A stretch of 64,000 nt of DNA from Pelagivirga sediminicola (GTDB taxonomy: Bacteria > Pseudomonadota > Alphaproteobacteria > Rhodobacterales > Rhodobacteraceae): contig NZ_QCYH01000005.1 in NCBI RefSeq assembly GCF_003072125.1, forward strand, positions 186,001 to 250,000, read 5' to 3'. The notes beneath the pieces were generated by a model. The model saw nothing but the letters and a program-made list of their open reading frames with translations, did no database searches and was not told the DNA's origin. Below, piece after piece: positions 19,456 to 29,641 of this stretch (positions within the stretch are counted from its first letter, which is position 1; each line of letters starts with the position of its first letter). Both the position numbers and the translations under genes were made by a program.

Positions 19456-19512
19456 CGGTGGCTTGCAATGGTTTTTGCGCAAAAGGCGGGTTTTTTGCGC
19501 GAAAGGACGGCG

Positions 19513-20115
19513 ATGACGGAACTGGAGCTGCGCGGATTTCGTATCTTGCCGGGATATCTGGACGGCGCGCGGCAGGCGGCGCTGGTTGATGGGCTGCGCG
19601 CCGTGGCCGCAAAGGCGCCGCTGTTTACGCCGATGACGCCGATGGGCCGCGCGATGAGCGTGCGCATGACCTCGGCCGGGCGGTATGGGTGGGTCTCCGG
19701 CAGCTCGGGCTATCGCTATGATGCCGCGCATCCCGGCGGGGGGCCTTGGCCCGATATTCCCGGCGGCGTTCTGCAAATCTGGCGCGATCTGGTCAGCGCC
19801 CGCCGCGATCCGGATTGCTGTTTGATCAACTACTACGGCGAAGGCGCCCGCATGGGCCTGCACCAGGATCGTGACGAGGCGGATTTTTCCTGGCCCGTGC
19901 TGTCGATTTCACTGGGCGACGATGGGCTGCTGCGCGTCGGCAATACGGCGCGCGGGGGCAGCACGGTGTCGCACTGGCTGCGTTCGGGCGATGTCGTGGT
20001 GATGGGCGGGGACGCGCGGCTGACCTATCACGGGGTGGACCGGATCAGGTTCGGCTCCTCCTCGCTGCTCAGCGGCGGCGGGCGGATCAATCTGACCTGC
20101 CGGGTGGTCGATTGA
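19513..20115 (+). CDS. alkB: AlkB-family 2-oxoglutarate/Fe(II)-dependent dioxygenase
   Basis: A 200 aa protein with the AlkB core. The iron ligands HQD are in GLHQDRDE (about residues 116-123). A second His lies in YHGVDR near 175, and RINLTCR at the C-terminus holds the 2-oxoglutarate-binding and substrate arginines. NYYGEGARMG before the HxD motif is typical. It probably removes alkyl damage from DNA or RNA by oxidative demethylation. GAAAGGACGG precedes the ATG. The gene is divergent from dnaK; 198 bases separate the two starts. Confidence 0.92.
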   Translation: MTELELRGFRILPGYLDGARQAALVDGLRAVAAKAPLFTPMTPMGRAMSVRMTSAGRYGWVSGSSGYRYDAAHPGGGPWPDIPGGVLQIWRDLVSARRDPDCCLINYYGEGARMGLHQDRDEADFSWPVLSISLGDDGLLRVGNTARGGSTVSHWLRSGDVVVMGGDARLTYHGVDRIRFGSSSLLSGGGRINLTCRVVD

Positions 20116-20144
20116 CGCGCCGGGGCGGCGACCGCCCCGGCGCG
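20116..20144. terminator. Hairpin between convergent alkB and mscS genes
   Basis: A perfect 13-bp inverted repeat (CGCGCCGGGGCGG, loop CGA, complement) starts at the base after the alkB stop and ends 5 bases before the end of the mscS-type gene. It lacks a clear T run on either side, so it may act as an mRNA end-protecting structure rather than a strict terminator. Confidence 0.55.
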
Positions 20145-20149
20145 ATGTC

Positions 20150-20962
20150 TCAACCGGCTTTCTTCGGCTCCACGTTGACCTGGTGCGGGAAGGGGATGGA
20201 GATGCCCTTGGCGTCAAACTCTTCCTTGATGGCCTTCGTCAACTCGAACTTCACGTTCCAGAAATCATCGGTCGAGGTCCATAGCCGCGCCGTGATGTCG
20301 ACCGAGCTGGACCCCAGGTTTGTCACCCGCGCCCATGGCTCGGGCTCGTCCATCACGCGGCTGTCGGCGCGCGCCTGATCGAGAACGATCTGCATCGCCG
20401 TATCGGCATTATCGGCGTAGTCGATGCCGAAGGTCAGATCCAGCCGCCGTGTATCATGGGCCGAATAGTTGGTGATGACGGACCCCCACGCCTGGCCGTT
20501 CGGAACGATGATCTGAACGTTCTGCGGTGTAGTCAGTTCGGTAAAGAACAGCGCGATTTCGGTCACCGTGCCGCTGGTGCCGCTGATGTCGACATATTGC
20601 CCCAGTCGGTAGGGACGAAAGATGACCAGCATGATCCCCGCCGCCAGATCGGCCAGCGTGCCTTGCAGTGCCAGACCGACGGCCAGCGTCGCGGCGCCCA
20701 GCACGGCAACCACGCTGGTCGCCTCGATACCGAACAGGTTCAGGACCGCCAGCAGGACCATGATGCGGATCGCCCATGTGGCGACGGTGGCCGCAAAATT
20801 TCCCAGCGTCTTGTCGATGCGCTGATGCTTGTTGACCTGCCGCCTCACAAAGCTGCCGACAAAGCCCGCAATGGTCCAGCCAACGATCAGAACCACCAGC
20901 GCCTTGACGGTCGCGATGACCAGTGGCGTATATGCGCCCAGCTCCTCGATCACATTTTCCAT
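20150..20962 (-). CDS. MscS-family mechanosensitive channel
   Basis: A 270 aa small-conductance mechanosensitive channel of the inner membrane. Three N-terminal helices are visible. They include the pore-lining glycine/alanine-rich stretch VAVLGAATLAVGLALQGTL (about 85-105) and the typical LADLAAGIML that follows. A soluble beta domain (PYRLGQYVDISGTSGTV) and a C-terminal cytoplasmic domain complete it. The ATG at 20962 has an AGAAGGACAG Shine-Dalgarno; an upstream TTG at 20983 is less likely. It probably releases solutes on hypo-osmotic shock, like the neighbouring mscL. Confidence 0.93.
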   Translation of the reverse strand: MENVIEELGAYTPLVIATVKALVVLIVGWTIAGFVGSFVRRQVNKHQRIDKTLGNFAATVATWAIRIMVLLAVLNLFGIEATSVVAVLGAATLAVGLALQGTLADLAAGIMLVIFRPYRLGQYVDISGTSGTVTEIALFFTELTTPQNVQIIVPNGQAWGSVITNYSAHDTRRLDLTFGIDYADNADTAMQIVLDQARADSRVMDEPEPWARVTNLGSSSVDITARLWTSTDDFWNVKFELTKAIKEEFDAKGISIPFPHQVNVEPKKAG

Positions 20963-21027
20963 GTCTGTCCTTCTAGGTCTCAAAAGTTAAATTTCGGTTT
21001 TGCCGCCTATATCCGGCATTTCCCAAT

Positions 21028-21055
21028 AAAAAAAGGCCCCGGAAGTTCCGGGGCC
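21028..21055 (-). terminator. Rho-independent terminator of mscL
   Basis: On the minus strand the stem GGCCCCGG, loop AACTT, CCGGGGCC is followed by a run of seven T. It lies about 28 bases after the mscL stop. Confidence 0.92.
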
Positions 21056-21082
21056 GCATATTCTCGGCGCATTCAGGCGCGC

Positions 21083-21514
21083 TCAGCGCGCCTTGAGGCT
21101 GTCCCGGATCTCGATCAGGATATCCTTTTCGGAGGGACCGGTCGGCACTTCGGGCGCGACCTGATCGGGCTTTTCCGCCAGCGATTTTACCTTGTTCACG
21201 TAGCGCACCAGCATGAAGACGACGACGGCGATGATCAGGAAATTGATGACCGCCATCAGGAACGCGCCATAAGCAAAAATCGACGCGCCGGTCTCGCGGG
21301 CCTGCTCCAGCGAGGCGCCGGCAGGCACGTCACCGGCCAGCACCAGGTAATTATTGGTGAAATCGACGCCGCCGGTGAAGAGCCCGATGATCGGGTTGAT
21401 CAGATCGCCGACCATCGATGTGACGATGGCCGTGAATGCCGCACCGATGATGATGCCGACGGCCATGTCCATGACATTGCCTTTGGCGATGAAGTCCTTG
21501 AATTCATTCAGCAT
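21083..21514 (-). CDS. mscL: Large-conductance mechanosensitive channel
   Basis: A 143 aa protein. The MscL N-terminal signature is present: [23 protein letters not shown] with the pore-lining first helix (split here by description at residues 5-28). A second helix lies at about 83-105. The charged C-terminal helical bundle ends in [16 protein letters not shown]. It opens at high membrane tension. It has its own terminator and sits next to an MscS-type gene, so two channel types are clustered. Confidence 0.97.
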   Translation of the reverse strand: MLNEFKDFIAKGNVMDMAVGIIIGAAFTAIVTSMVGDLINPIIGLFTGGVDFTNNYLVLAGDVPAGASLEQARETGASIFAYGAFLMAVINFLIIAVVVFMLVRYVNKVKSLAEKPDQVAPEVPTGPSEKDILIEIRDSLKAR

Positions 21515-21646
21515 AAATGTCCCTCACTTTTTGTTTGAACGCTTCTGCGCCTCAGACGTCAATGAAGGGAAATTATATTGCAGAAAAGCGTTAACCTTTC
21601 CACGATTTATGATGTCATCAAGGCGCGGATGAGGGCCGTGCCGCAA

Positions 21647-22096
21647 TTACGCCTTCGGCAGGGTTCCTTCCAGCACATAGCGCAGGATCTGAACAACCTG
21701 ATCGGACGTGCGCGCAACCGCCAGCGCGGCGGCGTCCACCTCCTTGAGGGCGTGATCATGCTCTTCGGGCTGAAGGATGATCAGCGCCTTGCCCAGCGCG
21801 GCGGCATATCCGGCATCGAAGGCTGCGTTCCACTGCTTGTACTTGTCGCCGAACCGCACGACGACGACATCGGCCTCCTCGATCCCCATGCGGGTGCGGA
21901 TCGCGTTCAGCTGCGCGCCCTTGCGATCATGCCAGAACTTGTCCGGCTCGGCCCCGAGGATCGCCACGCCGCAATCGTCGCTGGCGCCATGGTCGGTCAC
22001 GGGCGCGCTAAAGGTGATGTTCAGCCCCTTGGCACCCGCTTCGATCTGGTCGCGCCAGTCGGTATGAATCTCTCCGCTCAGATAGACGTTCAGCAT
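21647..22096 (-). CDS. YtoQ-family protein
   Basis: A 149 aa soluble protein matching the YtoQ family, which is related to nucleoside 2-deoxyribosyltransferases by fold. It starts MLNVYLSGEIHTDWR; FSAPVTDHGASDD and FGDKYKQWNAAFDAGYAAA follow. Activity is not established. The Shine-Dalgarno AAAGGAGGAATGAC is very strong. It follows pheT by 17 bases on the same strand and may be co-transcribed with it. Confidence 0.85.
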   Translation of the reverse strand: MLNVYLSGEIHTDWRDQIEAGAKGLNITFSAPVTDHGASDDCGVAILGAEPDKFWHDRKGAQLNAIRTRMGIEEADVVVVRFGDKYKQWNAAFDAGYAAALGKALIILQPEEHDHALKEVDAAALAVARTSDQVVQILRYVLEGTLPKA

Positions 22097-22113
22097 GTCA
22101 TTCCTCCTTTGGT

Positions 22114-24525
22114 TCAGCCGCGCAGCACGCCGCCGGTTGCCTTGGCGACCTTGTCGACGATCTTCGCCGAGACGGCCTCGATATCGGTGTCCTTCAATGT
22201 CGCCTCGGTGGGCTGGAGCCGCACCGTGATCGCCAGCGATTTGCGCCCCTCGCCAAGGCTGCCGCCGATGAACTGGTCAAACACGCGCACATCCTCGATC
22301 AGCGCCTTGTCGGCGCCCGCGGCGGCATTGACCAGCGTCAGCGCCTCAACCTCGGCATCGACGACGAAGGCGAAATCACGCTCGACCGCCTGCAGATCGC
22401 GCATCTGCGCGGCGCCGCGATTGGCCGTTGCATTGCGCGGCAGGGGTATCTCGGCGGGCCAGAGGGTAAAGGCCATCGCAGGCCCCTTGATATCCAGCGC
22501 ACGCAGGGTCTTGGGGTGCAATTCGCCAAAAATTCCCAGCATCTTTTTCGGCCCCAGACAGATCATGCCGTGGCGGCCCGGATGCCACCAGTCGCGCGCG
22601 CCGCGCAGGATCTGCACCTTGGCGGGCGCGCCGATGGCCGACAGGATCGCCTCGGCGTCGGCCTTGACGTCGTAGATGTCGACCGCGCGGGCGGAGCCAT
22701 GCACGTCCTTCGGCCCCGTGCGGCCCAGCATCACGCCCGCGACCTGCAAATGCTGCTCGCCCGGCTCGCCGCCGTGGAAGGCATGGCCGACCTCGAAAAG
22801 GGCCATGTCCGAAATCCCGCGCGCCTGATTGCGCGCAGCTGCTTGCAAAAGGCCGGGCAGCAGGGCGGGGCGCATATGGCTCATCTCGCTGCTGATCGGG
22901 TTGGCCAGCATCGTAGCGTCATCACCGCCGCCGAACAGCGTGGCCGACGCGTGATCAATGAAGCTGTAGGTGACGCATTCGTTATACCCCAGCATCGCCG
23001 CCGTGCGCCGCGCGATCTGCTCGCGCTTTTGCATCGGTGACAGGATCGGCGCGGGAACGCCGGCCTGCGCGCGAGGCAGGGGGCGGCCAACCAGCTTGGT
23101 CAGGGACGCGATGCGCGCGACTTCCTCGATCAAATCCGCCTCGCCCTGCACATCGGGACGCCAGCTGGGCACGGTGGCCATGTCGCCATCCAGCCGGAAG
23201 CCGAGCGCCGTCAGCGTCTGGCGCTGCTCGGATTCGGGAATGTCCATGCCGACCAGCGACTGGACCTTGGACGGGATCAGCTTGTAGGCGCGGCGCGTAT
23301 CCGGCACGCGGCCCGCCTTCACCACGTTCGAGGGCGTGCCGCCGCAAAGATCCATGATCATCTGCGTTGCCAGATCGACCGCCTCCATGTTGAAGGCCGG
23401 ATCGATGCCCCGCTCATTGCGATAGCGCGCGTCGGAGTTGATTTTCAGCGCGCGCCCCGTGCTGGCGATCTGGACATGGTCCCAAACGGCGGCCTCAAGG
23501 AACACATCGGTCGTCTCGGCGGTGCAGCCGGTGGCCAGCCCGCCCATGATGCCGCCGATGCTCTCAATCCCATTATCATCGGAAATCACCACCTGGCCCG
23601 GTTGGAAGGTGTAAACCTTCTCGTCGAGCCCGGTCAGCGTCTCGCCACCCTTGGCGCGGTGAACGCGCAGGTCGCCCTGCACCTTGCCTGCGTCAAAGAC
23701 ATGCAGCGGGCGGTTGCGGTCGAAGGTGAAGAAGTTCGTGATATCCACCAGCGCCGAGCGCGGGCGCAGCCCGATGGCGCGCAGGCGGTCCTGCAGCCAT
23801 TCGGGGCTGGGGCCGTTCGTGACGCCGCGAATGAGGCGCCCGGCGAAAACCTCGCAGCCGTTCGCTTGGGTGTCCTCGTCGATGGTGACGGTGATGGGGC
23901 AGGGGAACTGGCCCTCGACATGGGCGGTGGGCGCGTCTTTCAGCATGCCGAGGCCTCGTGCCGCCAGATCGCGGGCAATGCCGCGCACGCCCAGCGCGTC
24001 GGGGCGGTTGGGGGTGATGGCAATCTCGATGACGGGGTCCACCTTGGCCGGATCATTCTGCGCCAGCCAGTCGATATAACGCTCGCCCACCTCGGCCCCA
24101 ATTGACTCTGGGGGCAGCTCGATGATGCCGTCATGCTCGTCCGACAGCTCCATCTCGCGCTCCGAGCACATCATGCCGTAGCTTTCGATCCCGCGGATCT
24201 TGCCCACGCCGATGGTGGTGTCGATGCCCGGCACATAAACGCCCGGCTTGGCGACGACGACGGTGATCCCCTCGCGCGCGTTGGGGGCGCCACAGATGAT
24301 CTGAAGCTCGCCCTCGCCGGTGGCCACCTTGCAGACTTTCAGACGGTCCGCATCGGGGTGCGGTTCGGCATGCGTTACGCGGCCCAGTGTGAAATCGGCC
24401 AGCCGCGCGGCGGGGTTGGTGATGCCCTCGACCTCAAGGCCCAGATCGGTCAGCGCATAGGTGATCTCATCGACCGAGGCCGTAGTGTCGAGATGGTCCT
24501 TGAGCCAGGAAAGCGTGAATTTCAT
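22114..24525 (-). CDS. pheT: Phenylalanine--tRNA ligase beta subunit
   Basis: An 803 aa beta chain of the tetrameric PheRS. An N-terminal tRNA-binding (EMAP-like) domain spans about 40-155. B3/B4 and B5 domains follow. The catalytic-like module comes next, and a C-terminal ferredoxin-fold anticodon-binding domain (about 705-803) completes it. Length matches the family. Usually pheT follows pheS directly. Here about 950 bases holding two other genes and a structured repeat lie between the pheS stop and the pheT start. Confidence 0.97.
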   Translation of the reverse strand: MKFTLSWLKDHLDTTASVDEITYALTDLGLEVEGITNPAARLADFTLGRVTHAEPHPDADRLKVCKVATGEGELQIICGAPNAREGITVVVAKPGVYVPGIDTTIGVGKIRGIESYGMMCSEREMELSDEHDGIIELPPESIGAEVGERYIDWLAQNDPAKVDPVIEIAITPNRPDALGVRGIARDLAARGLGMLKDAPTAHVEGQFPCPITVTIDEDTQANGCEVFAGRLIRGVTNGPSPEWLQDRLRAIGLRPRSALVDITNFFTFDRNRPLHVFDAGKVQGDLRVHRAKGGETLTGLDEKVYTFQPGQVVISDDNGIESIGGIMGGLATGCTAETTDVFLEAAVWDHVQIASTGRALKINSDARYRNERGIDPAFNMEAVDLATQMIMDLCGGTPSNVVKAGRVPDTRRAYKLIPSKVQSLVGMDIPESEQRQTLTALGFRLDGDMATVPSWRPDVQGEADLIEEVARIASLTKLVGRPLPRAQAGVPAPILSPMQKREQIARRTAAMLGYNECVTYSFIDHASATLFGGGDDATMLANPISSEMSHMRPALLPGLLQAAARNQARGISDMALFEVGHAFHGGEPGEQHLQVAGVMLGRTGPKDVHGSARAVDIYDVKADAEAILSAIGAPAKVQILRGARDWWHPGRHGMICLGPKKMLGIFGELHPKTLRALDIKGPAMAFTLWPAEIPLPRNATANRGAAQMRDLQAVERDFAFVVDAEVEALTLVNAAAGADKALIEDVRVFDQFIGGSLGEGRKSLAITVRLQPTEATLKDTDIEAVSAKIVDKVAKATGGVLRG

Positions 24526-24593
24526 GTGCCGTCATCCGCAGGTGAGTTGGGTTGGCCCCGCATAGCGCAGATGGCGCAAAGGGGGAAGGGCGG

Positions 24594-24875
24594 TCAGCCT
24601 TCGTAGCGCTTGGCCAGATCTTCGGTATCGCCCAGTTCCAGCAGCCTGAATTCGCGCGCCATGCGGATGGTGGGCTTGAGCGCGAAGCAGATCGAGCCGA
24701 TCAGGAACAGCCAGATCGCGGGCGTCTCGTATTCTTTCCAGAAGAACAGCAGCGAGCCGATGACAAAACTGGTGGCGGCGGCAAAATCGACCACCGTATA
24801 GGCGATCTCATAAAGCGCATAGATGCGGCGGCTTTCGGCGGAGTGCTGGCGATTGCGGTGCTGGAAGAGACGCAT
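24594..24875 (-). CDS. YrhK-domain membrane protein
   Basis: A 93 aa protein with the YrhK-like layout. A basic N-terminus (RLFQHRNRQHSAESRR) is followed by two transmembrane segments, at about 25-45 and 55-70. A short cytoplasmic tail ends in DTEDLAKRYEG. The function of the family is unknown. AAAAGGAAC precedes the ATG at 24875. The open frame continues upstream, but only through the repeat region, so the short start is preferred. It lies 68 bases before pheT. Confidence 0.75.
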   Translation of the reverse strand: MRLFQHRNRQHSAESRRIYALYEIAYTVVDFAAATSFVIGSLLFFWKEYETPAIWLFLIGSICFALKPTIRMAREFRLLELGDTEDLAKRYEG

Positions 24876-24949
24876 GGACGGGTTCCTTTTTTGGCTGCAC
24901 CGCCAATAAGAAACACCCCTTCGTCCGGAATCAAGGCGAAGCCGCCGGA

Positions 24950-25079
24950 CGAGCGCCTGCCCGTCCCGGCGGGCTGGCGCTTTAGATGCGTGGTGCATCG
25001 TTGGGTGGTGTGGAGGGGCTTGGCCGGGATAAAGCGTGTTACGGCGCTGTCGCAGCGCCACCCCACGGGCAGGCGCTCG
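24950..25079. repeat. 130-bp structured element bounded by 15-bp inverted repeats
   Basis: CGAGCGCCTGCCCGT at 24950-24964 and its exact complement at 25065-25079 bound this stretch. Beyond them the symmetry continues imperfectly with CCGGC...CTT. Inside are further hairpins: AGCGCC...GGCGCT at 24952-24982, followed by TTT, and GGCGCTG TCG CAGCGCC at 25043-25059. I see no convincing gene in it. It could be a dispersed REP- or MITE-like element, or an RNA-processing structure in the phe operon transcript. Confidence 0.6.
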
Positions 25080-25129
25080 CCCGGCTTGGGTTGGGCAAAG
25101 ATGTTCTTTGTGTCAGGAGAGGGTGAAGC

Positions 25130-25476
25130 TCATCTGTCATTTCTCCAAAAATAGATGCGACGAATGGCCCAATCGAACGCCCTCACGATCCTCTTCCAAA
25201 AGAGAGCTATTAGGCCGACGATCACTAGAAGCGGCCAAATAATCCAAACAAGCGTGCCAGCAATGAATGTTCCCGAAATATTGCCAGCGGATCCAGTAAG
25301 GATCATTGCGCCAGAGCTATGGGGTACTGCGGAGATGCCAAAGACCTGTCCAAGAACTGACATTGCGCCAGCAGCACCCAGGCTGGTTCCAGCAACTGTC
25401 TTGCGGTTCCACAGTCGCTCTTTTGGATTCCATTTAAAATTTGCAATGCGTGCTAGCCGAGAAGTAATAATCTTAC

Positions 25477-25480
<4 letters not shown>
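25130..25480 (-). CDS. Low-GC membrane protein between pheS and pheT
   Basis: A 116 aa protein that I do not recognise. A basic N-terminus rich in Arg/Lys/Trp is followed by a glycine/alanine-rich hydrophobic stretch (about 33-70). A clear transmembrane helix lies at about 75-95 ([18 protein letters not shown]), then an aromatic, basic tail ([10 protein letters not shown]). The gene is about 49% GC against well over 60% on both sides, with codons its neighbours avoid. That suggests foreign origin. It starts with GTG overlapping the pheS stop (GTGA), so it is probably translated by coupling to pheS. Confidence 0.7.
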
Positions 25481-26550
<1,070 letters not shown>

Positions 26551-26610
26551 CGGGGCACCTATCGTCTGTTATGCCCGCGAGTTACCGCGCATCCCCCTTG
26601 CGCGCAAGCC

Positions 26611-27498
26611 TCAGTGCAGGTCGCGCACATACTCGGCCGTGAAGGCGGCATAGCCGTCCTGCGTCACGCCGTGGTGGCACTGCATGTGGGCATGCAGTGC
26701 GGGCAGCTTGTGAAACGGAACGTTCGGCAGCGTGTGATGCTCGGTATGATAGGGCATGTTCCACGCCAGAAACCGCACGATCCGGTTGGTATAGGTGGTG
26801 CGCGTGTTCTCCAGCATGTTCGAGACAAAGGCGCAGCGCCCATGCTCGGCCAGCAGGTAGAGCCGCAGGAAAGGCTGGCCCAGCAGCACCGGCAAGAGCC
26901 AGATCCAGAAAAGGAGCGGCGTGAAGATGAGGCTGACCAGGGCGGCGGCATAGATCGCCAGCATCACGCGCGCCTCGCGGATGATACGCGGGCGGGCACG
27001 CTTGGGGATATAGGACGCATCCATGCGCCCGCGCGCGCTGTCCCATGTCACGCGCGCCATGCCCAGCCAATAGGGCAGGCCCGAGACGTGGCGAATATAC
27101 TCCCACCGCGTTTGCGGCTTCATGCCCGTCAGCAGCTCGGGATCCTTTTCGGGATCGTTGGTGTGGCGGTGATGAGCAAGGTGGAAATAGCGGAACCACT
27201 CGAACGGCAAGAGCAGCAGAACGCCGCAGACACGGCCGACCCATTCATTCAGCGCGGCCCAGCGAAAGGGCGTCTTGTGGGTCGCCTCATGCTCCAGCGT
27301 GAAGAGAAAGCAGATGGCGATTCCCTGCACGATGACGGCCACCTGCCACAGCGGCCAGCCCTGCGCGATCCACAGCGCAAGCCCAGCGATCAGCGCCGCA
27401 TGGCCCGCCAGATGGCGCAGCCCCGCCGCATTCTCGGTCGCGCTCAGGTCGGCGAGCGTTTCGGCGGGAAGCCGCGCTATGAAGGCTTTGTGATCCAT
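26611..27498 (-). CDS. Membrane fatty acid desaturase family protein
   Basis: A 295 aa integral membrane di-iron enzyme family member. The three histidine boxes are present: HEATHK (about residues 72-77), HLAHHRHT (about 107-114) and HTEHHTLP (about 240-247). About four hydrophobic helices surround them. It probably introduces a double bond or hydroxyl group in a lipid; the substrate cannot be told. The ATG at 27498 (MDHKAF) is chosen because the residues before it are not family-like. The gene lies downstream of the rpmE terminator. Confidence 0.88.
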   Translation of the reverse strand: MDHKAFIARLPAETLADLSATENAAGLRHLAGHAALIAGLALWIAQGWPLWQVAVIVQGIAICFLFTLEHEATHKTPFRWAALNEWVGRVCGVLLLLPFEWFRYFHLAHHRHTNDPEKDPELLTGMKPQTRWEYIRHVSGLPYWLGMARVTWDSARGRMDASYIPKRARPRIIREARVMLAIYAAALVSLIFTPLLFWIWLLPVLLGQPFLRLYLLAEHGRCAFVSNMLENTRTTYTNRIVRFLAWNMPYHTEHHTLPNVPFHKLPALHAHMQCHHGVTQDGYAAFTAEYVRDLH

Positions 27499-27575
27499 GG
27501 GCGGGATATAGGTGCGAAGAGGAGGGCGATCCAGTGCCAAGCGGCCGCCAGACGTAAAGGCATCCAGCCCAACGA

Positions 27576-27605
27576 AAAACGCCGCCCCCGGTGGAGCGGC
27601 GTTTT
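27576..27605 (-). terminator. Terminator of the rplS-rpmE unit
   Basis: A perfect 10-bp inverted repeat (AAAACGCCGC with its complement, 10-base loop) ends on the minus strand in GCGTTTTTCGTT. It lies 24 bases after the rpmE stop. Confidence 0.9.
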
Positions 27606-27628
27606 CACATTCGCAAAAGGCGGCTGGA

Positions 27629-27850
27629 TCAGAATCCCAGACCCTCGTACTTCTTCTTGAACTTCGACACGCGGCCGCCGGAGTCCATCAGGCGTCCCGA
27701 CGCGCCGGTCCAGGCGGGGTGCACGGTGGGGTCGATGTCCAGCGACAGCTGATCGCCTTCCTTGCCATAGGTCGAGCGCATCTTGAGCATCGTGCCGTCG
27801 GTCATCTTGACGTTGATCTCGTGATAATCGGGGTGGATGTCTTTTTTCAT
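27629..27850 (-). CDS. rpmE: 50S ribosomal protein L31
   Basis: A 73 aa ribosomal protein beginning [14 protein letters not shown], with the C-terminal [13 protein letters not shown] block. It lacks the CxxC zinc pairs, so it is the zinc-free (C-) form. It lies 11 bases after rplS and is followed by a terminator. Confidence 0.97.
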   Translation of the reverse strand: MKKDIHPDYHEINVKMTDGTMLKMRSTYGKEGDQLSLDIDPTVHPAWTGASGRLMDSGGRVSKFKKKYEGLGF

Positions 27851-27861
27851 CGGTCCGCTCC

Positions 27862-28236
27862 TCAGGCTTTCTTGGGCTTATAGGTGCTGTCTTCGGCGAT
27901 ACGGGCCGATTTGCCGCGGCGCGAGCGCAGATAGTACAGCTTGGCACGGCGCACGCGGCCACGGCGCACGACCTCGATGCTGTCGATGTTGGTCGAATAG
28001 AGCGGGAACATACGCTCCACCCCTTCGCCAAAGGAAATCTTGCGGACGGTGAACGATCCGGCAATGCCTGCGCCATTCTTGCGGCTGATGCAAACGCCTT
28101 CAAAGTTCTGCACGCGGGTGCGCGTGCCTTCCGTCACCTTGTAGCCGACGCGGATGGTGTCGCCGGCCTTGAAATCGGGAATGTCCTTGCCAAGTTCGGC
28201 AATCTGTTCCGCTTCGATCTGAGCGAGAAGATTCAT
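27862..28236 (-). CDS. rplS: 50S ribosomal protein L19
   Basis: A 124 aa protein with the L19 signature: [20 protein letters not shown], the [13 protein letters not shown] block, and [13 protein letters not shown] near the C-terminus. A GGAGAACAGCG Shine-Dalgarno region precedes the ATG. It follows trmD with a 296-base gap, the usual order in bacteria. I see no confident gene or RNA in that gap; a 58-codon open frame there is discussed under rejected items. Confidence 0.98.
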   Translation of the reverse strand: MNLLAQIEAEQIAELGKDIPDFKAGDTIRVGYKVTEGTRTRVQNFEGVCISRKNGAGIAGSFTVRKISFGEGVERMFPLYSTNIDSIEVVRRGRVRRAKLYYLRSRRGKSARIAEDSTYKPKKA

Positions 28237-28532
28237 CGCTGTTCTCCTGAATGGCTTGCGGTTTTGCCCCGCAAAGTGTTTTCGCGTTCCAAGAGCTGGT
28301 GGTCTTTGCCCGGATCCCCCCGGCGCCATGCCGAAAGTCCGCCCCAGATCGGATCGTCCTTTGTCTGCGTGATGCCAAGCGGCGCGCCTGCGGCGAATGC
28401 AAAGAACATCCGCCAAGATGACACGCCTTTCGGCGCCCGACTCAGGCAGTGCCGGGACGGGATGTGCGGGATTTAGGCGAGATGGGAATTTTATGCAAGG
28501 GCCGGGATGGTGCGCTGCGCGGCCCTGGTGAA

Positions 28533-29327
28533 TTACGCCTTGTGCCGGGCCCAAAGATCAGGCCGCCGCGTCCGGGTGATCGCCTCGGCCTGCGCGCGCC
28601 GCCACTTGGCGATCTCGCCGTGATTGCCGGACATCAGGATATCGGGGATCGTGCGGCCCTGCCACTCGGCGGGCCGGGTATATTGCGGATGCTCCAGAAG
28701 GCCGCTGGAATGGCTTTCCTCGACGGCGCTTTCGGCATTGCCGAGGATGCCGGGCCGCAGCCGCAGCGCCGCGTCGATCATCGCCTGCGCTGCGATCTCG
28801 CCGCCGGTCATCACGAAATCGCCCAAGGACACCTCCAGCGCGCCGTAATGGTCGATCACCCGCTCGTCGAGCCCCTCGAACCGGCCACAGATAAGCGTCA
28901 TTCCCGGCGCCTGCGCCAGATCCTGTGCCATCGCCTGATCGAACCTGCAGCCGCGGGGGCTGAGATAGATCAGCGGACTGCCGGGCGCTGCCACGGATTG
29001 CGCGGCGTCGATCGCGGCGCCCATGACATCAGCGCGCAGGACCATCCCCGCACCGCCGCCTGCGGGCGTGTCGTCAACGTTGCGATGTTTGCCGATACCG
29101 TGTTCGCGCAGGTCAGTGACGCCCAGCGACCACAGCCCGTCCGCCAGTGCGCGGCCCGTCAGGCTATGGCCCAGAATACCGGGGAAGGCCTGCGGCAGCA
29201 GGGTGATCACCTGCACATGCCAATGACCGGCGCGCCGTTCGGCGCCGCCCATCAGGTCACGGGGCCGCGTGTCTGGAAGGGCGGATTTGCGGCCATGGGA
29301 CCGGGTGGGTGTATCGGGATCGGACAT
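28533..29327 (-). CDS. trmD: tRNA (guanine-N1)-methyltransferase
   Basis: A 264 aa SPOUT enzyme that methylates G37 of tRNAs, using S-adenosylmethionine bound in a trefoil knot. The family blocks [26 protein letters not shown] and [20 protein letters not shown] are all present. The first about 35 residues (charged, low complexity) precede the normal TrmD start around [14 protein letters not shown], so the protein has an N-terminal extension unless an internal start is used. It belongs to the rpsP-rimM-trmD-rplS cluster. Confidence 0.96.
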   Translation of the reverse strand: MSDPDTPTRSHGRKSALPDTRPRDLMGGAERRAGHWHVQVITLLPQAFPGILGHSLTGRALADGLWSLGVTDLREHGIGKHRNVDDTPAGGGAGMVLRADVMGAAIDAAQSVAAPGSPLIYLSPRGCRFDQAMAQDLAQAPGMTLICGRFEGLDERVIDHYGALEVSLGDFVMTGGEIAAQAMIDAALRLRPGILGNAESAVEESHSSGLLEHPQYTRPAEWQGRTIPDILMSGNHGEIAKWRRAQAEAITRTRRPDLWARHKA

Positions 29328-29392
29328 GGCGCCCTCTTAGCGCATATCGCGCCGCCTTGCGACAGGGCAATCGCCGTGCCCGATCCCGCAAA

Positions 29393-29554
29393 TCAGGCGA
29401 TCGCGACGATGCCGAACAGCATCAGGAGGAAGAAGATCAGCGCAATGACGATCAGGATCTTCGCACCGGACAATGCGACGCCTGAGAGCCGGCCAAAGCC
29501 CAGAATGGCCGCGATGGCGGCAATCGCCAGCAAAACGAGAATCCACTGCAACAT
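29393..29554 (-). CDS. DUF1328 small membrane protein
   Basis: A 53 aa protein with two hydrophobic helices separated by GRLSGVALSGAKIL, the pattern of the DUF1328 (YtjA-like) family. Function is unknown. The ATG at 29554 follows a weak Shine-Dalgarno (AAGGATAT). It sits between rimM and trmD on the same strand, an unusual place that separates the two classic neighbours by about 310 bases. Confidence 0.82.
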   Translation of the reverse strand: MLQWILVLLAIAAIAAILGFGRLSGVALSGAKILIVIALIFFLLMLFGIVAIA

Positions 29555-29641
29555 GGGGTATATCCTTCGATGACCTTGCGGCGCGTAATGCACCCGCATG
29601 CGTGGACCTAACCCGCAGGCGGGGCTTGGGTTCCCCCAACG

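Noticed and set aside
16276..19512. A very long plus-strand frame across dnaJ and dnaK that runs into the alkB-type gene
   Set aside because: It is antisense to two certain genes; only its last 200 codons (from 19513) are a real gene.
28233..28424. A 58- to 63-codon frame between trmD and rplS whose stop overlaps the rplS ATG
   Set aside because: The overlap is suggestive, but there is no ribosome site, the sequence looks unstructured and it matches nothing. Conservation in relatives would be needed to revive it.
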